A stretch of 64,000 bases of DNA from Odontesthes bonariensis (taxonomy: Eukaryota; Chordata; Actinopteri; Atheriniformes; Atherinopsidae), in assembly GCF_027942865.1 (NCBI RefSeq), contig NC_134519.1, positions 20,804,248-20,868,247 of the forward strand, given 5' to 3'. This document shows positions 33,603 to 45,300 of the stretch, piece after piece. The notes under the pieces were generated by a model that saw only the letters and a program-made list of their open reading frames with translations, ran no database searches and was not told the DNA's origin. A program made the translations under genes and the position numbers. Position 1 is the stretch's first letter. The number at the start of each line of letters is the position of its first letter.

Positions 33603-36033
33603 TCATCGCCGACTAGAACCATCTAATGGGCGTCCATTGCGCCTCAGATCCCTGGTAGCAAGATGCAGTGGGGGCCCACGGGAGGCTGCTAGAGTCCTAG
33701 GAGCTGGAGGTGAGTCCTGGTCCTCCATGAAGCTTTCAGGACTCCCTTCAGCATCACCATCAGGTAAGCTTCCACAGCTGGAGCTTGGCGACATTGTCTC
33801 CAGAAGATCATCCCTTGCCAAAGTCACTACAGTGTCTTGGTGCGGAGCACCCTGAGGCCCCCCCTCATGGTTCCCAACCCCAACCAGGAGCCCTGTGTCA
33901 CCATCAGTTGTGTTGGCAACATTCCTTCCTCCATCCTGATCCTCCAGAAGGTTGGAGAGGAAGCTGATGTACTTCATAGCCAGCCGCAGGATCTCATTTT
34001 TGCTCAGCTTCTTGTCTGGAGGGTGAGTGGGGATCAGTTTACGAAGCTCTGCAAATGCACCATTTACATTCTGCTGCCGCCAGCGTTCACGACTGTTTGT
34101 GAAGATGCGGCGCACAATCTTTGGCTGGCCAGCTAGCAGGGGAAACAAAGACAGAAATGGAGAGAGTAAGGAGACAAGGTAATCATACAGATAAAATGCA
34201 GCATGCAGAGCTGAAACATAAAATGTGGTTTGTAGAAGCTACAAAGTAACTGTAAAAGAATTAGCTGCAGGAAACCAGATGCACAGCAGCTTTGAGACAA
34301 AAAGTTCTGACTTTTTTTATCCCTTAGAAGTAGGTTGCAAAACTGTCCTCTAAACAACCATGGATTTTTAGAGGATGGAGCAGAAATGTGCCATAAACTT
34401 TTCAAAAGTGATACAATGAGATAGCTGGTAAGGCTGGCTAAACCACACGAAAGGATGTCGAGGAGACATGCTCATCCCATTCAGCATGGGTGCTTTTTAT
34501 TTATCTAGGCATAATAAAATGCTTCACTGCAGGTAGCGCCTATCCCCCCCCCACAACAATTTGGTGTCTTCTGGGCTATTGTTGCCCTTGGAACACACCC
34601 AGTGTATCTTAATCCCTCAGCCCACTCTGCAGTAAAACCTTGGCATGGAGGCAACAGCTCCCCCATCCTCCTCCCCTATATGACAGTGAGTGGGCAGCAG
34701 TGGAAAGCGTGTTTCAAATTAAATAAACCCCACATCTGCCCAAGAATTACTTATTCTAATGGTATGCAAGTACATATGGCATTCAGAGAGGCAGTTGTGT
34801 GCCATGAATTATGATTTCTTCATTCCTCAGTGGTTGAAGTTTAGTTTCTTAATTTCCTTTTTCTGCAAGGCATCTTGTGCAACACTGAGATTAGCTACAG
34901 TATTGATCCATGTCAGTGGATGAATGACAATGGAGATGAGGAGGGGATGTTTAGGGACTGTATTAGCGGAAGGAAGACACAGCAGAAGTGCATCTTACCA
35001 TACTTATAAAGATCTAAAATGCGCCTACCCTCGTCGAGTTCAACCTCATAAGGCGCCGGGCGGCGCTTTACCCTGTTGCTGGGGTACATGCTGTACTGCT
35101 CCGACTCCCCTCCGAGACTAAAGGAAAAGAAAGTACAAAAGACTCACAGGTGTATGAGACATAATTCCTGCATATATATATATAATCAGAATACATCTTT
35201 CCTGCATGGCTTCTAAACCATGATCTTTGCAAAAGTATAACACAAATGCATATCTGTGTGTCTGATGGAACAACATATAGTGAATAATGTAAACATAATG
35301 TGAACTCAATTGCATCTCAAGCATCTTTTTCCTTAATCCTGCTGGGCATGATGGGGTCACATATAACCCCACAGAATTGAGCAACTTTCTGTGCTGAAGA
35401 CTCACAATTGAGATAAAACATAGCCTACATTCATAGAGCCAGGTGATTTTTTTTTTTTTTTTTCTTTTTTTTTATCTGACTGCACCTTTACCTGTTGATG
35501 GCGGCAAGAGGCTGCGCCAGGTTGTAGAGCATCGCCCGGGCCGGGACAGGAAACGCGTTTGGGCTCAGCTGGACCATTCGAGCGTCGTCTCGTTGCGGCT
35601 GCGGCAGCGGCAACGGTGGAGGTCTGCGAAGTTCCGTGATCGGCACCAAATGGCTTTCAGTCCTCTGCTCGACCGCTTTTATAGCGTCCCTCCTGGAGAG
35701 CTCGATCACCGGCACTTCCCTTTTCAGGTCAAGGGCGTTGTGAGAGGCAGTTTCCTTGGCAACGCCGTTGATGATGATGCTGATGCTGGTCCCGTTGCTC
35801 GAGTTCTGCAGAGGAACGTCATCCGTCTCCTCAACCCCTTTGAAGCTCCCACCCCTCTCCTCCTCCTGCTCTTCCTCCTCCTCACCATGTTCCACCCCCT
35901 CCTCTCTTTGCGACTCTTCGTCCTCCTTGTATCCGTTCTGTCTGGAGATGATGGCGGAGTCCTCCCGCTTTCCAGGACCGGACCCTGCTTCGGGACTTCC
36001 AGGACAAAGCTCCTGCTGCCGCTTTTCCATCAT
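33603..36033 (-). CDS. tal1: T-cell acute lymphocytic leukemia protein 1 (SCL), bHLH factor, 3 coding exons, 386 aa
   Basis: Master regulator of blood and endothelial fate; binds E-boxes with E-proteins in a GATA1/LMO2/LDB1 complex. Exons in coding order: 36033-35492, 35117-35029, 34132-33603 (1161 nt, phases close). The N-terminal half has an acidic Glu run, the Tal1 motif VIELSRRDA, a Pro-rich [10 protein letters not shown] segment and [20 protein letters not shown]. Exon 2 gives [14 protein letters not shown]. The bHLH (~217-272) begins [20 protein letters not shown] and contains [20 protein letters not shown], both diagnostic of TAL1. TAL2 and LYL1 are excluded by the long N-terminus and its motifs. 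Longer than human TAL1 (331 aa), mostly in the C-terminal tail. The start is the first of two adjacent methionines. Confidence 0.95.
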
Positions 36034-36053
36034 TTTTAAACCGCCACCACTCG

Positions 36054-37377
36054 TTACAGTCCCACTATGTCCTAAATAAGATTTCCATCGATGAATTAAT
36101 AATCAGAGGATCATCTGTTAAAGTACAAGATACACCCAGGCATTTGCTGTCTTTGCAAATTTTGAAAAGAGGAACCTAGGTTTGTTCCTTTTATTCTTAT
36201 TATACATACATTTTACAAGCGTCTTATTCTTTTTCAACAGCTAAATGCAAAACATTACACAGGCAAATGTAAACCTGGCAATCAGCTCACAGTCCCTGGT
36301 TGCATTAAATGCTTCTTATTCAATAATTAAAAATATAGTTATAGTTGTTAATGCTCGAAAGGGTCACACATTTCCCACATGACAGGCTAACACTCATCAG
36401 CAGCTTAGTCATTAGTATTAAATTGAGCTCCTCGGGATTCTACAGTTTTTTGTGAAATATCGAAGGTGTGTCTTAAAGTTGATATGAAATACCCGCACGC
36501 GCTCATTGTAATCCACATTTCTCAAAATGTTTCGGTGAAACTAATTCGTTGGTGTTTTCAAACGGCAACTGACACCGTGAGCGTTTTGTGGTTTCCTCGT
36601 ACATGTTTTTTTTTTTTGTTTGTTTGTTTCCTTTGTATTAAATTAAAGAAGCTCTCAAATAATTGCTTGCTCGGCCTCCGACACAGTTTATAGTACCGTT
36701 AACGCGCTATTTTCATTTTCTGCTTTGCATTGAGTAACATGTGTTAAAAGCCCATTTTTTTGGTGTATTTGGAAATTAAATTAACGACATGCAGAGACAA
36801 TGTGGATACCAGGACTACCAAGAAAATCACATTGCGTCGAAATAAAATCCTTCTTATTCCCTACCTTCAGCGTGTCCGGAATAACCTCGACAGTACTTAA
36901 ACCAGATCTTTTTTTATTATTATTATTATTAGCCAAATTGTCATCGTAGGTAGTTTTACCGTGGTGAAGGCCAGAAATGCTGTTGTAACAACCAAACATT
37001 AAGAGTTTGACATTTTGAATACATTCCAAACCAGTGTCAGGTGTTTTTTTGTGGTGATATTCGATAAAAGTCCCCGGAATATTATTTCAAACCAACAGCA
37101 TGAACGCCGATTAAAAACGCTTTGTTATTTCTGGGAATTCTCCCACAGGCCTCGCATCCGTTATTCCGTAGTCTGTGCCGATCGCACAGTAACAGAAAAT
37201 AAAAGCATTTCGCTCACAATACCAATAAAACGGAGCCCACAGAAGTCTAATTACAGCGAATGAAACAACAAACGCGATGGTATTTAATAGAGATGTATTT
37301 TTTTTTGCACTTACCGTTCCAGCCGTGTTGTTGATGTTACTGTGTAAGTGAAGCCATTTTGTGAGTGGGTCATCCAT
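36054..37377 (-). other. tal1: Spliced upstream ORF in the tal1 leader (26 codons)
   Basis: An ATG at 37377 opens a frame (MDDPLTKWLHL...) that reaches a consensus donor ACG/GTAAGT at 37315. The matching acceptor ATTTAG lies before 36071. Joined, the frame ends at TAA (36056-36054), 20 nt before the tal1 ATG. uORF control of SCL isoforms is known in mammals. The splice itself is inferred. Confidence 0.4.
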
Positions 37378-37644
37378 GTCTGAGGTTTTTTTCTTTTTTT
37401 TTCTGCCAGTTGTGGAGCAGTGTGTGAGTGTGAGTGTGAGTGTGTGTGTAGTTGAGTTATTCCTCACCGCATCCAGTGCGCTCCCTCTGTATGGGGAGCG
37501 GAACACAGGCCGCAATGTGGCCGAGTGAGATAAGCGCACGGCAGCGGCCTCTTCATTCCCGATAAGCCCCTAAACCCATTATTTATAAAATGATTCATTA
37601 TTATTTGGCTGTCGTGGGCTATATAGTCTTGTGGAGGGCAAGGC

Positions 37645-37647
<3 letters not shown>

Positions 37648-37675
<28 letters not shown>
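37648..37675. repeat. Poly(A) run upstream of tal1
   Basis: About 28 consecutive A residues roughly 300 bp upstream of the tal1 leader exon. No attached SINE body was recognised. Confidence 0.8.
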
Positions 37676-37677
<2 letters not shown>

Positions 37678-38330
37678 AAACAGACGCAGCGCAACGGTCT
37701 GTAACAACGTGGGGTGGCATACTACTGTAGCCTGAGCCATAGTTGAGGTGTAGTAATTTTTTTAGTTTTTTAACGAGAGAAACAAAAGCTCAGGTTAAGC
37801 CTCTGACCAATTTCTATTCTATGCAAAGGCTTTTTTTTCAAGTCTCTCTAAGCCCATTCATCAAGCAATAAGATAAGCGATGATAGAGGACCATGTATCT
37901 TGTTTTATTTATTTTTTTGTATTTGATCTTAAAGAGAGAATATATTCATCTTTGTCCATTTATGATGGCGTCTTCCTACATAAAGAGTACTGTAACTTGG
38001 CGGTCTAATTGTCTTGATGGAAACGCCGGAATCGAAAAATTCTACGTCGATAAACAAATAAATGAATAAGGTGTGCTCCTGTGTGCTGGGTGGGAAGTTT
38101 GGCCGGCGGTTCCCCGGGGTCCACTGGGAGTCATGGCTCGGGCAGATAAAAGCCCGTTGGCCTCTGGAGGCATCAGATAAAAGAGCAGAGCATCAACTGT
38201 GACATGCTATCGGGGCACGTTCAGCACAGCCTTGATCGTAGCAGGTCCTAATAACGGATTTTCTACACATTTCTTCCCTTAAGTTGAATTATAAATCAAC
38301 TGGGAAACGTGAAATTATAGAGCTTCGTTC

Positions 38331-38405
<75 letters not shown>
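38331..38405. repeat. (GATA)n microsatellite, about 18 units
   Basis: An uninterrupted GATA array about 1 kb upstream of the tal1 leader exon. No LINE tail sequence is attached, unlike the array at 1053. Confidence 0.9.
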
Positions 38406-39026
38406 CTTTAAAAAAGGAAGCTCTGACATCAGTCACGACGTTAAACCAGGCCCTGCAACAGCAGTCACGACCGTCATCCTGCATCCTGTGTTCACAACAG
38501 TTTAGCGTGAAACAACCCGAGAATATTCCCAAGTGAACGCGACTGTGCCACAAAGCATTAATTTAAACAATGCAAATCTACAGTGATAAGTGAATTGGTG
38601 CTAACCTCTGGAATCGAGAAAGGAGGTTTTTTTTCTGTTTGTGTGGTTAAAAAAAATAAACATAAAAAGAAAAAATTGCATGACCTTCAAGGATAAAAAG
38701 ATCGACAAAATAAAAGATTTTTATTTAGAAGCAAAAGGCCAACAAACCAATACTGACCAATCATTGGAAGAATTAGCTTAGCATATACTGCACACAGTCA
38801 AAGCAAAAGGTGGGTACCATGCAGAGTCCCATGCAGGGAAACCTGATACACTGAAAAAATGATACCCACTCGCCCTCTTGCTCTGCACATGGCTCTTTGG
38901 ATCTTGGCTAATGGGCCAAGCTAACATGTGACACACATCCCTACATATCATCACACATTTTAACTAAATAAATAGCTTTAAAAACAGTTTTCAATTTGTG
39001 AGAAAATATGATACTTCTCAGTCAGC

Positions 39027-39032
39027 TTTATT
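39027..39032 (-). terminator. Poly(A) signal of the KIAA1614-like gene
   Basis: Minus-strand AATAAA about 310 nt after the stop codon at 39345. Confidence 0.5.
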
Positions 39033-39344
39033 GTGTTATGATCTAAAGAAAAAAAAAAAGAGAAGAAAGGTCACCTGCTCATCTAATATAGTAGATAAAA
39101 ATGTGCTGGGTTTAAATTCCTCAGCTATAAGACAATAAAAACTTTAAAATTCAGTTTCTCGGCAGCATATTTTCTGTACTGTTTGCACTAAAAGAAATGA
39201 CCTCTCCCTCCCCTAAGTGTGTTGCAGTGTGACTTATTTCAAACTCTTGTCTACCACACATTCTAATCAATCTGCAGGGTTTGTATAGTTGTCAGTCTAT
39301 GTCTCCAGGAGAAGAGGCTCTGTGCCGTGCATTTTCCGGCCCAG

Positions 39345-42300
39345 TCAGCGTTGATTGCGTCGGGACGGCAATATCCGAAGGGAAGCAGTGCTTTCACGGG
39401 TCATAAGCCTTGTCACCTGGTCCAAAGTCAGACCAGCCACCGCCTCCCCATTCACCTGTAGAATCTCATCGCCAACACTAAGGAGGCCAACATATGGGCC
39501 CTCACCACTGCCATCACCCACTTTCTCAACATATACGCCTACAGAGGGATACAAAAATGGGGCAAGGAAGGATGCTGGTTAGTTTAAAGTGATTCTGTAC
39601 CCCAACGGGCCATCGTAGGGTAGCTTCGCTGATGGCTGAGGCCTAATTTAATTCTGCAACTGCAGAACCAAACTCTAAATGTAAGAGATTACGAGACAAA
39701 CAGAACTTACCTGTGTCCGGTCGACCTTTACCCCTTGAAATGACAAAACCAAATGGACCGTTCGGGGGTTTGACAAGCTCCAGCAGAAGAGTCCCATCTG
39801 GGAAAGCCTGGGTGACCCGGCTCACTGGACGCACCATTCTAGAGACAAGTACGTCTTCAACACTTAGGGCTCTGTGAAGCTCAAGCTGGGGGCTATCAGG
39901 ACTGTAGAAGCAGAAATGTGTGATTTTATTAAAGATTATCATGTGATCAAATCAAATACACAGCAGTTTTCTCTCCAGCTTTATCAGTCAGTCATTCTTC
40001 TGAGTGAATTTCTCTTATTCATCTTATTTATTGTATTTGCTTTTGACACCCACCTGGGTGCCAGACCATACGGTATCTGCACCTCTCCAAGTATTGTCGA
40101 ACGTTCTGTTCTTCTCTCCAAACTCTGGACAGAGGAGGCTTTACGCAGCTGGGCCAGTGGCAGCACCTAGTGGCAAATGAATGGCATTGTAACGTGTTGT
40201 GTAGATGTAGTGGCAAAATTCCCCGGACCAGCTTTTGTAACCGCAGTCTTTTATATCATAGCTCCTTTAGGATGTCTGTTTAACAACACACAAGCATGGC
40301 CTTTCAGACGGACAGTGCAGGCCATTACTTAGGGTAAGAATGACCAGACAATCTGAAATGCATTATTTGTGCTCCAATAGTCAAACAATAAAGTTACAAT
40401 TAACCTTCTAAATAATTTCTAGAAATTATTACATGATTTCTCCACGATACCTTTCTTTTTAAGGTAAAAACCAAATGTGACTTTGAGCTCTTTTGCTTAC
40501 CGTGTGCAGGGTCTGCAGTGAGGGTGTCCTCTGAATGCGGATGGTCGGCTGAGGTCTGCGCGTGGGGCTTGGTGAGGCTGAGCTTGCCTTGGGAACAGCG
40601 GGGATACTGAGCTGTTCCATGCTGCTGGAGCGACTCCCTTTCACAAGTCTGCCAACGCTGTTCAGACCAATGGAGGAAAAGAAGCGGCGCAGGAATAGCT
40701 TTGGCCTTCCATCCAGTTTTCTTAAGGAGGAAAGTATAACAACATAGACTTAAAAACTGAAAATAAACTAAAGAACTAATAAACACACTCTGGATATTCA
40801 TTTTTTTTAGTTTACTTGTCACATATGTTTCCATCTTTCTCATACTGTATGAATGAATGGACTCTTGCTTTTCATCGCCAAAAGAGGGCAGAATTGTCTT
40901 GGTACTGACATGATATTTCCAGCAATAACATCCCATGGAGTGCAGGTCAGAGTTTTAATCTCCCAACTGTTACCAGTGCCCCGCTGAAGTCATTGCAGGG
41001 ACAGTGTTGGTGAGGGCAAGGGATTTGTTGCCTAAGCTATGACAAGAACATTTGGAATTTTGGCTTACCTTGAACTGTCAGAGCTTTCCTCCCATAAAGC
41101 CTCAGCTTTTAGATGTTCTGCTCTCAACAGCTCAGCTCTGAGATCCTCAGCCCGAGACATACCAAGGCCACGCATACGGCACTCTGAACCAGAACCAGTG
41201 TCTCCACTTAGACCTGCTGAGAGACAGTCATTACTGATCACTATTCTATTCTATTCTATATAGTTTTTTTTTCAGTTTAAACAAAATTTTGTAAATTCAT
41301 TAGCACGAGTTTATCTGTAAAGTCAAACTATGACTAATCTTCAATTGTGGTAAAATAGACTTTACTTGTATATGCTATGAGGAAAAGTTTGGAATTTTTG
41401 GTTTGTGTACTTCATTTCGGAAGTGTATGGTAATAAAAAAAAAAGCTACAAAATACTTCCACTGCATTGCACTTTAGACGTGCTGTCCATTTTCACTGCC
41501 ATCATTACATTTCTTACTGAGTGAGAAGTTTTCATTATTTCATCTGGTAAGTTATAAAAAGCAAGGTGTTATGCATATTCTTAATTGTGTTGACAATTTG
41601 GAATCTGAAACAATTCTGCACCGCAGTGACAAAAACGCACCTTCATGTCTAGGTACAAAAATGGAGCTATTACAGCTAAAGTCAATTGTGAATTACTGGT
41701 TAAGCTACCAGGCATGTTTTGTACTGTAGGATGAAGTTTGAGTATGCTGAGAACATCCACATAGACAAAATAGGAACTCGTAAACAGCCTATCTATCAAG
41801 AGTTTAGCTTATATATTTGCCTATGTCTTTGAGTTGTTTAAGGTACAATCATCGACCCTTTTCCTTTGTCAGTGATTAGGTTCTATCTTTAAAATTAAAC
41901 AAAGTTCCACAGTATTTACCGAAAGTACCATCTATGTACTGTACAGGGTACTTTTCTGAAAATGTACGCACAGGTTCAGAAATCAAACTCCTCATTCTCT
42001 GTGTTGGCATTACCACATTAGATGTTTGAACAAAGGCTCTGCTAGACTTAACTCACCTGCTCCATCTGGAGTAGCATCCCAGAGCTCAGCAGATGGCATA
42101 TCTGTGGGGACTCTGGCTGGCGAGTACCTCAGGGTGGAGGGCCTGATACAGTGCACTGGACTGCTTGTTGCAGGTGTCCCTTGGCTTAGTGACACAGGAG
42201 ACTCCCTTCTTGTCTCTGGGGAGTCCACTAGGGCTTGGGACCCACCCTCTCCTCCCTGATTGGAGGACATCTGAAACTGAACTGCAGCAGAGCGATTTCT

Positions 42301-45300
42301 TGAGCTTGACTTCAGGGCTGACTTTATAGGCAGGGATGGGGCGGGTGATTCTCTGAGACCACCCGATGCCTCAAGTGAATCTGGCTCAAGAGAAACAGGG
42401 CTATCAGGCGCAAATGAAACCGCTCTGCTCAAGTTGACCCTGTTCCGTGGATTTGAGTTGCGACGCTGAGCCCATGATGGACCATAAGGACCATGGCCCG
42501 ACTCTAACCGACTTTCTCCTTTCCTGCTTCTTCTCCTGAGTTTCCCAAAGCCAGACGACTTCCATCCCATGCTGATTTCTTTATTTTCCCCAAGCACATA
42601 TGCTCCGGCAAAAGTGACAGTAAGTGGAGCTTTGGGACGGGTACTTGCATCTGGTTTATTTGCGGGCGCCAGGCGAGGAGCTGATTTACCTCGCGGTTCC
42701 TCAAGGTTCCCAGACTGCTGTGGCTCACTGCTCTTTAGATCTGATGATGAAGAGATGGGCTGAGGTTCCCTGACTACAGACCCACACGCTTCACACTTCT
42801 TCACCAGCATTATTATCTCTTTAACAACTGTTGTGGTTTCATCACTTGTTACTGTATTACTATCTTCTTGCTTCTGGGAGGGAGGCAAAGAGACACTTCT
42901 TTGGCCTCTGCCCCTCTCTGAGCCACCACTACCGGAATCTGTATTGTTTTCTTTACTCTTGGACTTCACAGGCCTTCCACGCTGTCTCAATCTGTCTAAA
43001 TAACGAGACTCCGCCTCTTTCTCTGATTCATCCTCAAAGCGTACACGTGTGGGTGAACAACCGTACCGTCTGGATCGGCCAGCTTGGTCACTGGGGGAAG
43101 TGTCTCTTTGTGTAGGGACAAGAAAGGAACTAGATACAGCTTGGGCTGTTAGATCTTCTTTGGCTTGAACGGGTTTCTGTATTGTTGTCGGACCAGCTGA
43201 TTCAATTTGCTGCTTCTTCCTGCAAGAAAACGGAAAGGTATATATATCTGTGTCATTTAAAATGAGAAGATATTGCATCAGTTTGTGCACGAGTATCTCT
43301 TAGAAGTGAAGCAAAATGAAAGCAAAAGGCAACAACAGAAAGGAACTGATTTACAGTCATCTCTCAGCATCAGACCACTTCAACACAGGACTTGCAGCGA
43401 GTTTAGTAACAACAAAACTTGCTCTTTTCACACTAAACCAGAGATTTAATCAGTACTGTTCACGTAGTGACTACATCTGTCCCTGTTACCATGGCCCAGA
43501 TTTCTTATGCCATCGTAAATGTATCATCCAATGCAAGTATTCCTAATCCTGAATTTAGTGAAGGCTTCCTGGTTACAAAAGGGGATTTTCGGAACAAGAC
43601 TGCATGATTTTTACACTGTTACATAAACAGTATAAGAGCAACATTTTCACAACATTGTCAGCTTTGTGCTTGTATTGAGAAAGCACGGTCAGGTTCCAAA
43701 GCTTTCAGTTATGCAACTTGCCAAAATAAGCCAAGTGCAAGAGAATGATTGACAAAGCAGAGAGGAAGTTAGATGGATAGCAAAGAGAGACATAAGGGCG
43801 GGACATAAATGATGAATAAACACAATAAACCTGTTAACGTTCAGCCAAAGGAACCTTTCAACACACCATGAATCCTATCTATGCACGCACACCGAACAAA
43901 GTAAGTGGTAAGTTTACAATGTCTTACATTTCACTTCTGAAGCAGCCAAAAATATTTAAGATGAGACATAAGACATTTTTTTCCAACTTACACTGTGGAT
44001 CTCTGATCAGAATGGGAGCGTCGAGGGCGATCACCTTTAAAGTGATTGGAGCGAGCCTTGAGTCGAGCTCGCTCCAGAAGACGCTTGGCTTCCTCATGTC
44101 TTGGGCTTAGAGGGAGTTCATCACTGATAATAAGAAGTGACCTGGTGACCAAGAGAAAAAGAAAATAAGAATTGTCTCAGAAATATGCCATGTAGGCGAT
44201 GAAAACAGCAAAGGAAAGGATAGATTTGAGAGTACAATGATACTCAAATATATCTTCATCTGTTTGAGTACAGTTTAATTTAAATAAAGCGTTAAAATGT
44301 GCCATGTTTGGTCTGTTTTAACACATATCCAGTAACATCAGACTGACTTAACATAGAGTGAATCAAGCTGTATCTGCCTAAGCTGTCTTATGCAATATCA
44401 GATAGATAGACTGGGGAATGGCCCTGGTGGTGAGCAGCAGAAAGAAACGTCATCCATGCATCTATCCATGCCCCCTGAAGCTAAGCTGCTCTGTATTGTG
44501 CTTCATCGTCTGTACTTGTCTTTATCCCTTGGCCCAGTGATAAAGATAGCATGATACACCAGCCATGTGGATTATCCTTGTAATGGACTGAATGTGATTC
44601 ATTCTCTCCTGTGTGTCCAAGATGAGAGCATTATTGTGTTTCGGTAGATTAAAGTTTGTACGGTCACCTTTTTTCTTATACTAACACTTAAAAGCACATT
44701 AGAATTAAAAGCTTGTTTAGGTATTTCACGAGCAAGTGTTTCATTACAATCATGATTAGAATAATAAATTACAAAACATAGCTACTATTGTAAAATAGTT
44801 ATGGAGTTAAAACTGCAATAAAATTAACTATAATCTAATTTGGGATCAAATAGCAGTGTAATCAGAATATTGCTTATGGTACTTGTATTTTTTTTCATGA
44901 ATGGATTCTTTTTCATACCTCCATCTCCTCTTGTCAATTACTTAACCCTATTGTCACAATTTTTGTCTCGATTGTCTGGCATTGCAGTTGCTTCTCTTGA
45001 GGGAAAAAAACCTCACTCAGTATCTCAAGCAGGAGAAACTGTAGAGGTGATATATGTATGAGGAGAGGATAATAAATAGTCCATAAGAGTTTTATGTAGC
45101 CACAGCTATCCACAGCTATCTAGCATAGCAATGCTCACCTCAAATATGGTTCAAGCTCCTGAGCAAGCAGGGCCGTGTCTGTACTGTCCAAAACACCATG
45201 GTCACCTGAAACTGGCATAAAACAGAAAGGGAAAATACAAATCTGAAAAAATCTGGAAAAGAACAAAGGGCATTGTTAGCATGTGCAATCATGGTAAAGA

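Noticed and set aside
35443-36039. 198-codon plus-strand open frame
   Set aside because: It is antisense to the first coding exon of tal1, whose GC-rich Pro/Glu codons keep the opposite strand open. No splice or protein signal supports it.
38331-38405. CRISPR-like regular array
   Set aside because: It is a plain GATA microsatellite with no spacers, in a vertebrate genome.
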